Source: an uncultured bacterium
Lineage (GTDB): Bacteria > Bipolaricaulota > Bipolaricaulia > UBA7950 > UBA9294
DNA length: 8,297 bases
NCBI GenBank assembly: GCA_903859225.1
Contig: CAIOLV010000021.1
Span: 1 to 8,297 of the forward strand
Direction of reading: 5' to 3'
How positions within the stretch are numbered: the first letter of the stretch is position 1; each line of letters begins with the position of its first letter. Shown here in pieces: positions 1 through 6,395 of the stretch. Position numbers and translations under genes: made by a program. The notes below the pieces were generated by a model. The model was not told where the DNA came from, ran no database searches, and worked only from the letters and a program-made list of their open reading frames with translations.

Positions 1-1574
1 GCAAGCTCCGGCTCGTCCCGCAGGAGTCCGATCGTCTCCTCGACGACGAGTTCCCACTGTCGCAATGCGCCGCGCATGTCTCCAAGTTCCGCGGATCCCG
101 GCGACGGCGCCGGCAGGGGCCCGCGCCGGTCATCCACGACGCACGCTCCCACAGCGTGAACCACCCGCGCCGCCAGCATTCGGACGCGCCCCGAGATCTC
201 GACGGCCTTCCGCAACTGCGCGTCGTCCGGCGCGAGAGACAGCCGATCGAACCATCCGTGCCGCCGGCCGGACCGACCGGGTCCCAGTTCGTCGGCCACT
301 CGCTCGACGCGCGACTCGGACAGCGTGGAGGTGAACGCGAGGCGCGCCGTGGCCTCGAGCGCATGGGCCTCATCGACGATGAGCTGCCCATACTTGCCGA
401 GGATGACATTCCCGGCCGCCGCATCGCTGAGCAACAGCGAGTGGTTCACCACCACGAGGTCGGCCTTTCGCGCCCGGCGCCGCGCACGGATGGAGAAGCA
501 CTCCTCGACGTGCGGACAGAAGGAGCCCGAGCAACTCGTGGGCGAGTCGCCAAGCCGCGACCATAGCTCCCGCGCATCCTCCTGCGCGAGAAACGCGCTG
601 TTCTCCTCGATGTCGCCCGTCTCGGTGTCGAAGACCCAGCGCCCGAGGGCGGCGAGCGACGCGAGCCGACCTTGCTCGAACCCCTCGCTCATCTCCCGCA
701 CGAGGATCTCCCACCGGCGAAGGCAGAGGTAGTTCTCCCGCCCCTTCAGGAGCGCCGTCGCGGCCCGCGAGCCCATTCGGGACACGAGGAACGGAAGGTC
801 CTTGTGAAAGATCTGATCCTGCAGCTGTTTGGTGCGCGTGCACACGACAACGCGCGCTGCACTCTCGTCCTCGAGGCGAGCGAGTGCCGGGACAAGATAG
901 GCGAACGTCTTTCCCGTCCCTGGTCCCGCCTCGACGCACAGGGCCCCGGCGGTCCGCAACGTCTCCTCGACGGCCGCCGCCATGTCGAGCTGGCCGCGCC
1001 GCACCTCGTACGTCGGAAGCTCCTGCGCAATCAGCCCGTCCGGGCCCAGTACGTCGACGGACGTAGGGCATGCTCGTTCGCCGCAGGCCGTAGCGGTTTG
1101 AGGTTCGGCCCCTTCCGGAGCGAGCTCCGGCGCCGACTCCGCCAAGACCGGCAGGCTGACGAGACCGAGCAGGACGTCTCGGACCGCTCCGCCGCACAGG
1201 TAGCCGACGAGCTGCAGCATTTCGCGGTCGAGTGCCGCCGCCTCGAACAGAACGCGGACCAGAAGCTTCCCGACCGAGATCGCCGGGGACTTGGATTGGA
1301 AGGGGACTCCCCGCGCGGCGCACGCGGAGGCGAGGCTGTGATCGGGCTCACGGGGGAAGAGGCTGCGATACAGAAGGGCGAGGTCGAAGAGCGGGGACCC
1401 TTCCACCGCAACGTCGCCATAGGCAACGCGCAGCAGCCCATCGTCGACTTCGGGCATCACGTGAACGTGAACCCCGTCGCGGAAGAGGGCCGACTGCTCT
1501 CCACCCACCGCGATGAACTGCCCGAGCCCGAGGGAGGACCACGGAACCGACGTCGAACCCGCTTTCTGCCCCAC
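1..1574 (-). CDS. dinG: DinG-family ATP-dependent DNA helicase with Fe-S cluster (partial, C-terminus off the left edge)
   Basis: The first 524 residues of an XPD/Rad3-like superfamily 2 helicase are visible; the frame stays open to the left edge. A Q-motif-like YEVRRGQ lies at residues 189-195, the Walker A motif GPGTGKT at 217-223, and the DEAH box at 401-404. Four cysteines (284, 348, 353, 359) sit where this family binds a 4Fe-4S cluster; the CX4CX5C spacing of the last three matches E. coli DinG. The family unwinds forked, R-loop or G-quadruplex DNA 5' to 3'. Motifs IV-VI should lie outside the window. About 185 residues precede the Q motif; residues 61-93 resemble the back half of a DnaQ-type exonuclease domain, but the catalytic acidic motifs are absent. 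The start is GTG at 1574: an in-frame TGA lies just upstream at 1586-1584, and a purine-rich GGGGGAGGG directly abuts it. The gene follows miaB by 24 nt, so co-transcription is likely. Helicase identity is very secure; the exact start is less so. Confidence 0.93.
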   Translation of the reverse strand, partial: MGQKAGSTSVPWSSLGLGQFIAVGGEQSALFRDGVHVHVMPEVDDGLLRVAYGDVAVEGSPLFDLALLYRSLFPREPDHSLASACAARGVPFQSKSPAISVGKLLVRVLFEAAALDREMLQLVGYLCGGAVRDVLLGLVSLPVLAESAPELAPEGAEPQTATACGERACPTSVDVLGPDGLIAQELPTYEVRRGQLDMAAAVEETLRTAGALCVEAGPGTGKTFAYLVPALARLEDESAARVVVCTRTKQLQDQIFHKDLPFLVSRMGSRAATALLKGRENYLCLRRWEILVREMSEGFEQGRLASLAALGRWVFDTETGDIEENSAFLAQEDARELWSRLGDSPTSCSGSFCPHVEECFSIRARRRARKADLVVVNHSLLLSDAAAGNVILGKYGQLIVDEAHALEATARLAFTSTLSESRVERVADELGPGRSGRRHGWFDRLSLAPDDAQLRKAVEISGRVRMLAARVVHAVGACVVDDRRGPLPAPSPGSAELGDMRGALRQWELVVEETIGLLRDEPEL

Positions 1575-1588
1575 CCCTCCCCCTCACG

Positions 1589-1610
1589 CCGGCGCCCGCT
1601 AGGGCGCCGG
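1589..1610 (-). repeat. Perfect 9-bp GC hairpin with the miaB stop codon in its loop
   Basis: CCGGCGCCC at 1589-1597 is perfectly complementary to GGGCGCCGG at 1602-1610, with a 4-nt loop at 1598-1601. On the minus strand the loop contains the miaB TAG stop. There is no T-run after it, so a classical intrinsic terminator is unlikely. The dinG GTG start follows 14 nt after the stem. The hairpin could stabilise the upstream message or couple miaB termination to dinG initiation; this role is inferred. Confidence 0.6.
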
Positions 1611-2903
1611 ACTCTCCATCGTTCCCGTCAGGGCCGACGCCGACGAGCCGAGGATCCTCACACCAACGAGGTCGCCCACGCGGGCGCATCCGTCCGCGAC
1701 GACAGTCCGGTGGTCATCGGCGCGTCCGACGTACCGACCGTCTTTCGCTCTCTCCTCGACAAGCACAACGAGCGTCCGACCGATGCATCGCGCGTTCTCC
1801 TCCGCGGCCATCGCGCGCTCAATCTCGAGCACCCGCGCCAGGCGAGCCTCTTTCTCTTCCGAAGTCACGGTATCGATCAGCGCCGCAGCGCGCGTTCCGG
1901 GACGAGGCGAGAACTTCGCGGCGTAGATTGAGCCGAACCGCACATTGCGCACGACGGCGAGCGTCTCCTCGAAGTCCGCCTCCGTCTCCCCCGGGAACCC
2001 GACAATGAGATCCGTTGTGATATTGATGCCGGGAAGCGTTCGCCGCGCGGCATCGACGATGCGCAGGAATGCGTCACAGCGATAGCCACGGTTCATCGCC
2101 GCGAGGACGCGATCCGAGCCTGACTGAAGCGCCAGATGCAGATGACGGCACACGTTCCCGTGCTCGGCCATGACGTCGAGGATCTCCTGCGTCATGTCCC
2201 GCGGATGCGAACTCGTGAAACGGATACGCGCCGGACCTTCGCCGGCCACGCGGCCGAGCAGCATCGCGAAGCCCCCGACATCCGGCTGATCTCTCCCGTA
2301 CGCGTTCACATTCTGTCCGAGCAGCAGCACCTCGCGGCGCCCCGCCTGGACGGCACCGCGCACCTCGGCCAGGATGGCTTCCGGCCTTCGGCTCCGCATC
2401 GGGCCGCGCGCACGGGGCACAATGCAGTACGCGCACGCATTCGAGCAGCCTTCCGTGATCGTCACCATCGCGGTCACCGCGCCCGATCTGCGGAAGGGCG
2501 TCTCCTCGAGGGACGCATCATCCTCGGCACTGAGGAGAGACGCACGACGCTCACGCGCCGTCTCGATCAGCCCCGGCAGGGCTCCGTGCTGACGCGTGCC
2601 GAACACGAAATCGATCGACTTCGAGCGCCGGAACAGCCCGTCCCCGTGGATCTGTCCGAAGCAGCCGCCGACCCCCAACAGCACGTCCCGCCGGCGCTTT
2701 TCCTCCGCGACGGCGCCGATGCGGCCGAGCAGCTTCTCCTCGGCCTTCCCGCGCACCATGCAACCGTTGAACAGGACGACGTCTGCGTCTTCCAGGCGAT
2801 CTACGACGGAGAGGCCGGCCTGCTCCAACACGCCGGCAATCCCTTCCGACTGGTGGAGATTCATCTGGCAGCCCCAGGTTTCGATGTAAACGCGCGTTCC
2901 CAT
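1599..2903 (-). CDS. miaB: tRNA-2-methylthio-N6-dimethylallyladenosine synthase (MiaB)
   Basis: This radical-SAM methylthiotransferase adds a methylthio group to N6-isopentenyladenosine-37 of tRNAs. All parts of a 434-residue MiaB are present. The N-terminal UPF0004 domain begins YIETWGCQMN and has cluster-binding cysteines 12, 48 and 81. The radical-SAM CxxxCxxC motif is at Cys153, Cys157 and Cys160. The family blocks GQNVNAYG, HLALQSGSDRVL, MNRGY and KFSPRPGT follow, with a C-terminal TRAM-like RNA-binding region from about residue 365. The IVPRARG...RSR stretch after the motif, together with MNRGY, favours MiaB over RimO or MtaB. I chose ATG 2903 because homology starts there. A TTG five codons upstream (2918) overlaps a possible -10 box and is less likely. 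AAGGAG lies only 2 nt before the ATG, an unusually short spacing. The TAG stop is followed 24 nt later by dinG. Confidence 0.95.
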   Translation of the reverse strand: MGTRVYIETWGCQMNLHQSEGIAGVLEQAGLSVVDRLEDADVVLFNGCMVRGKAEEKLLGRIGAVAEEKRRRDVLLGVGGCFGQIHGDGLFRRSKSIDFVFGTRQHGALPGLIETARERRASLLSAEDDASLEETPFRRSGAVTAMVTITEGCSNACAYCIVPRARGPMRSRRPEAILAEVRGAVQAGRREVLLLGQNVNAYGRDQPDVGGFAMLLGRVAGEGPARIRFTSSHPRDMTQEILDVMAEHGNVCRHLHLALQSGSDRVLAAMNRGYRCDAFLRIVDAARRTLPGINITTDLIVGFPGETEADFEETLAVVRNVRFGSIYAAKFSPRPGTRAAALIDTVTSEEKEARLARVLEIERAMAAEENARCIGRTLVVLVEERAKDGRYVGRADDHRTVVADGCARVGDLVGVRILGSSASALTGTMESPAP

Positions 2904-2917
2904 GGCTCCTTGCGGCA

Positions 2918-3005
2918 ACTATACCGCATCGCTGGGAGGGGAACCATGCCGGGACGAACGCCGGGACGCCTGGGCTGGCGGCTCGATCGCCTCGTTCGCT
3001 ATCAT
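2918..3005. promoter_or_regulatory. Candidate divergent promoter pair between miaB and the Lpt fusion gene
   Basis: The 110-bp gap between the divergent starts contains two -10-like boxes: TATAGT on the minus strand (2923-2918), 14 nt before the miaB ATG, and TATCAT on the plus strand (3000-3005), 8 nt before the ATG at 3014. No convincing -35 hexamer is seen at a normal distance for either. If used, both transcripts would have very short leaders, and the plus-strand one would be essentially leaderless, which fits the lack of a Shine-Dalgarno there. This is a motif reading only. Confidence 0.35.
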
Positions 3006-3013
3006 GCGGTGTG

Positions 3014-6000
3014 ATGCTGCGTCGCTCCGACCGCTATGTGCTGCGCGAGATGATCGGGCCCTTTGCGTTGGCGCTCGCCGCGCTCATTCTCTTCATCCTG
3101 CTCAACATCATCCTCTCTCTGTCGGATCTGATGGTCGACCGCGGCGTCAGCATGCCGATGCTGTTGCGTCTCGTCCTGCTCAAGGTTCCCAGCTTGCTCG
3201 TCGTCGCGATCCCGATGAGCGTCTTGTTTGCGACGTTTCTCGGGCTCGGCCGGATGGCGCACGACCGCGAGATCGTGGCGCTCGAATCTCTCGGGATCCC
3301 GTTGCGCCGCGTCCTGCTGCCGCTCGTCATCGCCGCCACCGTGATCGCGATGGGCGACTTTGCTGTCTACAACTGGCTCGTCCCAACGTCGGAGAGCGCC
3401 TATCAAGACGCCTTGCGGGGCGTCATCTTCCGCCAAGGGGTCCCCCGCATCACATCCAACGCGTTCTTCAAGGGGCCGAACGACCAGTTCCTGTATATCC
3501 GCCGCTACGACGAGTCGACCGGCAAGATCTACGACGTCCACATCTACGACACGACAGGACAGCTCTTCCCACAGGCCCAATCGGACTCGCAGGCTCAGCT
3601 GACCCTATTGACCGCCGATCAGGGGACGTGGAGCGGCAACTCGTGGTCTCTGGAGAACGCCCACGTCTACGGCTTCGACAACGAAGGGAACCTCCTCTAC
3701 TCCGCCGTTGTCGCAACGCTTGTCCTTCCGATCGACCAAGGCATTTCCGAGCTTCTGTCGCGGTCGAGGACGACGTCCGAGATGGGCATCACCGAACTTT
3801 GGACGCGCGTCGCTCAGGCGCGGGCGAACGGCCAGCGAGTAAACGAGTACTTGGTCGAGATTCACCTCAAGATGGCGCTGCCGCTCGCCGCCGTCATCTT
3901 CGTCCTGTTGAGCGGCTCGCTCAGTCTTGCGTTCCTGCCGCGCAGCCGCTCCGTCGGCATCGTCCTCGGGCTTCTGCTCGTCGCGGTGTATCAAGGGGTC
4001 CTCTGGTGGACGCAGACCCTCGGTCGTCGCAGCGCGATGGATCCCGCGCTGGCCGCTTGGCTGCCCGATATCCTGTTCGGTGCATTCGGGCTTTTGCTCT
4101 TCTTGCGCGTCGATCGACTCGCGTCGCGCGACGTGTGGAGTCGCGTCCGAACGCGGCTCCCGTTCCTGATCGTCCCTTTGCTCGCACTTGTCGTCCTCGC
4201 TCCTGCAGCGCGCAGCGCGACCGTCCCAGTTCACATCGACTGCGATGAGCTCTACGTTTCAGAGGATGGAACGCAGCTTCGCGCCACAGGAACGGTCGAC
4301 GCGACGTTCGAAGACTCGTCGATCCGCGCGGACTTGCTCCTGCTCGAACAAGTGCAATCTGCCAGTTGGCGAGTCTCGGCGTCCGGCCACGTCGCGCTGG
4401 AGGTCGGCGGGAGTCTCGCCATCGAGAGCGACACGCTCCTGGCCGAAGTCGACGCCGAGACGGGCGCGGTCCTGGCGCGCTCCGCAGAGGCCACCGCGCT
4501 CGCCGGCTCAACGAGGTTCAAGAACTCCGCGGGAGTCGAGACGGAGCTTTTTTTTCGCGCCGATCGTGGTCGACTCACGTTCGAAAGCGGTCACGTCGCC
4601 CTGATCGAGGCCTACGGCAGCGAGCTGACGACGTGCGACTGCTGCAGCGTGGGTCTCGCGCAACAGCCGTACAGCCTGCGCGCCGAGCGGCTTCTCCTCT
4701 ACCCGGACCGGCTGTTCGTCGCCTACGGGCTCACGGGACGGGCGGCCGGAGTCGCCATCGTGTGGCTGCCGATTTATGTCCAGCCGCTCGCGGAGACCCT
4801 CGAGGCTCCCCTGTTTCCCGCCATCGGCAGAAGCGAGGAGCGGGGTTGGTTCGCGAAGTGGAGCCTTCCTTTCTTCTGGAGCGAGGCGCTGTACGGGAAC
4901 GTCAATGTCGACCTGTTCACTCGATACGGTGAAGTGGGCCTTGGCGGCGTACTGCGCTATGACTTCGGAGGCGAGCGCGGCGAGATCTCTGGCTACCGCC
5001 TGCCGGCGAAGGTCGGCGACTCCGAGACGTCGCTCAAGCTGCAACACACGTCCACCCTGAGCGAGGGGTGGGAGGGGACCGGCAGGCTTGCGTACGAGAA
5101 GAAGGGAGAGCGGGAACGCCTGTCGTACTCGTTCCTCCTCACGGGCAAGACGGGGATCGGCGACCTGACCCTTGAAGCCACGCGAGACCTTCGCTCGACG
5201 ACGACCGATGCTACGCGCCTCTCCGAACGGCTGCCGGAACTGGCTCTCGACCTCACGCCGATTCGATGGGAGTCGCTCCGCGTAGTGCCCCGATTGACCG
5301 CCGGATGGCTGAGAGAGGGAATCCTCGGAGAACCCCTGCGCGAGGCTTTCCGTGTGTCGGGACTCGTGACCGCGACCATGGAGGCGTTCGACCTCGGCGG
5401 GTTCCACATCCTGCCCGGGGCCTCCGCTCAAGGATCCCTCTACGACGGCCAGCAGGGAAGGCGTACCCAGCTCTCGCTCGCGTTCACGCCGACGGCGACG
5501 GTGGGAGATGTCGATCTCGCGTGGTCGAGCACGTGGGTCCTCGGGTCGAGTCCGCTCGACTCCGACCAATCGAGCGCCGGGCACGAGCTGCGGTGGTCCG
5601 TGGAACGAAAGGGGCCCGTCGACGTCAAGCTCTCCGGCAGCTACAACCTCGCGGACGGGCCCGGCCTCGTTCGCGCCACCGTCGCGTGGCATGCCCTGGC
5701 GGATTGGACGGTCGCGAGCGCGTTCAGCCCCGCCAAGGGGCAGATCACGGAGTTCGATCTTCGTGGGAAGTGGACGGACGGCATCCGCACCGCCGCGTGG
5801 CGACTGCCACTCGACACGACCGACCGACGATTCGAGCAATCGTCGCTCACCCTGTCGTCGAAAGCCGATCTCGTTTCGCTCTCGCTTCGCCTCGATGCCG
5901 ATCTCGAGCCGTTCGCCGTCTCGGGATGGAATCTCAACGCCGAGGTGGAATCGCAGGATGGATGGGGGCTCACGCTGGGCGCGACGTACTCCGCGACGAC

Positions 6001-6172
6001 ACCCGGGGCCCTCCGTCCGGACTTCGGATTGTTCAAGGACATCGCCCAATGCCTCCGCATCGGCGTGGAACGGGCCCAGGGCGAGACGTGGCTTTACGTC
6101 TCCATTCTCGCCTTTCCAGAAGCCATCCTTCGCTACGCGCCCCGCACTTTCGAGGTCGCGGTCGGCGAGTGA
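3014..6172 (+). CDS. Fused LptF/LptG-type permease and LptA/LptD-like outer-membrane LPS-assembly protein
   Basis: The 1052-residue protein joins two modules of the lipopolysaccharide exporter. Residues 1-370 are an LptF/LptG (YjgP/YjgQ) permease: cytoplasmic N-terminus RSDRYVLREMIGPF, helices near 16-37, 52-77 and 98-121, a periplasmic jellyroll-like domain 122-283, then helices near 287-307, 312-333 and 348-364. Such permeases pair with the ATPase LptB to extract LPS. Residues 379-402 look like a signal peptide: RVRTRLP, a hydrophobic core, and Ala396-Pro397-Ala398. Residues 403-530 resemble the LptA/OstA bridge (HIDCDELYV, LRATGTVDA). Residues 531-1052 resemble LptD: the TTCD signature at 539-542 with Cys541, Cys543 and Cys544, then alternating beta-strands suited to an outer-membrane barrel. 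The barrel is compact and does not end in an aromatic residue. The start is ATG 3014 or GTG 3011; neither has a Shine-Dalgarno. No in-frame stop or good internal ribosome site is seen at the junction. Module assignments are strong; whether the product is cleaved is unknown. Confidence 0.9.
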   Translation: MLRRSDRYVLREMIGPFALALAALILFILLNIILSLSDLMVDRGVSMPMLLRLVLLKVPSLLVVAIPMSVLFATFLGLGRMAHDREIVALESLGIPLRRVLLPLVIAATVIAMGDFAVYNWLVPTSESAYQDALRGVIFRQGVPRITSNAFFKGPNDQFLYIRRYDESTGKIYDVHIYDTTGQLFPQAQSDSQAQLTLLTADQGTWSGNSWSLENAHVYGFDNEGNLLYSAVVATLVLPIDQGISELLSRSRTTSEMGITELWTRVAQARANGQRVNEYLVEIHLKMALPLAAVIFVLLSGSLSLAFLPRSRSVGIVLGLLLVAVYQGVLWWTQTLGRRSAMDPALAAWLPDILFGAFGLLLFLRVDRLASRDVWSRVRTRLPFLIVPLLALVVLAPAARSATVPVHIDCDELYVSEDGTQLRATGTVDATFEDSSIRADLLLLEQVQSASWRVSASGHVALEVGGSLAIESDTLLAEVDAETGAVLARSAEATALAGSTRFKNSAGVETELFFRADRGRLTFESGHVALIEAYGSELTTCDCCSVGLAQQPYSLRAERLLLYPDRLFVAYGLTGRAAGVAIVWLPIYVQPLAETLEAPLFPAIGRSEERGWFAKWSLPFFWSEALYGNVNVDLFTRYGEVGLGGVLRYDFGGERGEISGYRLPAKVGDSETSLKLQHTSTLSEGWEGTGRLAYEKKGERERLSYSFLLTGKTGIGDLTLEATRDLRSTTTDATRLSERLPELALDLTPIRWESLRVVPRLTAGWLREGILGEPLREAFRVSGLVTATMEAFDLGGFHILPGASAQGSLYDGQQGRRTQLSLAFTPTATVGDVDLAWSSTWVLGSSPLDSDQSSAGHELRWSVERKGPVDVKLSGSYNLADGPGLVRATVAWHALADWTVASAFSPAKGQITEFDLRGKWTDGIRTAAWRLPLDTTDRRFEQSSLTLSSKADLVSLSLRLDADLEPFAVSGWNLNAEVESQDGWGLTLGATYSATTPGALRPDFGLFKDIAQCLRIGVERAQGETWLYVSILAFPEAILRYAPRTFEVAVGE

Positions 6173-6249
6173 GGGGTGGTAGAATGCCTCGAATCGCCCC
6201 AAGCGGCGAGCAGGGGCGGGGCGCCAGTGCGTCTCGCAAAGGAGGAACT

Positions 6250-6339
6250 ATGGGATCCGATTACTCGGCGCTGTTCTATGTCCTGGTCGCCATCATCGTC
6301 GTCGTGAAATTCTACGTCGGCAGTTGCGGGTGCAGCTAG
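6250..6339 (+). CDS. 29-residue single-pass membrane microprotein ending in a Ser-Cys-Gly-Cys-Ser tail
   Basis: A short ORF begins at ATG 6250 and ends at TAG 6337-6339. It is supported by an AAAGGAGG Shine-Dalgarno at 6238-6245, the strongest ribosome site in the window, 4 nt before the ATG. The peptide begins MGSDYSAL, has one hydrophobic helix at about residues 8-23 interrupted by Lys20, and ends with Cys26-Gly27-Cys28. The two cysteines could bind metal, be acylated or form disulfides, but nothing proves this. It lies 77 nt after the Lpt fusion gene and 56 nt before the nitrilase gene, so it may belong to the same transcript. I do not recognise a family. An accessory subunit of the Lpt machine is one contextual possibility and is speculative. 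Confidence 0.65.
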   Translation: MGSDYSALFYVLVAIIVVVKFYVGSCGCS

Positions 6340-6354
6340 TCGCCCGCTCCCAAG

Positions 6355-6395
6355 AGGAGGAGCGACCGTCCGTAAAGGGCGGTCGCGCTCAGCAC
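6355..6395 (+). promoter_or_regulatory. Hairpin-bridged ribosome binding site of the nitrilase gene
   Basis: AGGAGG at 6355-6360 is 35 nt from the nitrilase ATG (6396), far beyond normal spacing, and no start codon lies near it. Between them a 10-bp stem with one G-T wobble pairs 6362-6371 with 6377-6386 around the loop GTAAA. If the hairpin folds, the unpaired distance from the Shine-Dalgarno to the ATG falls to 10 nt. The stem has no following T-run, which argues against an intrinsic terminator. Its bridging role is inferred from geometry. Confidence 0.5.

Noticed and set aside
1095..1107. 13-mer GGTTTGAGGTTCG shared with 7756-7768
   Set aside because: About one 13-mer match is expected by chance in a window of this size, and the flanks do not match.
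370..1323. Minus-strand open frame (317 codons) within dinG in another phase
   Set aside because: It overlaps the true helicase frame, which carries Walker A, the Fe-S cysteines and DEAH; this frame is Arg/Gly-rich and has no motifs.
672..1931. Long plus-strand open frame (419 codons) opposite dinG and miaB
   Set aside because: It is antisense to two genes with clear catalytic motifs, is very rich in Arg/Glu/Asp typical of GC-rich shadow frames, and shows no family signature.
6180..6185. TAGAAT as a -10 promoter for the microprotein gene
   Set aside because: No -35-like hexamer is found at 15-18 bp spacing, and read-through from the Lpt gene explains expression equally well.
4508..6202. Long minus-strand open frame (564 codons) opposite the LptD-like region
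   Set aside because: It is a shadow of the Lpt fusion gene: no recognisable domain, no plausible ribosome site, and composition mirrors the coding strand. GC-rich genes commonly leave such frames open.
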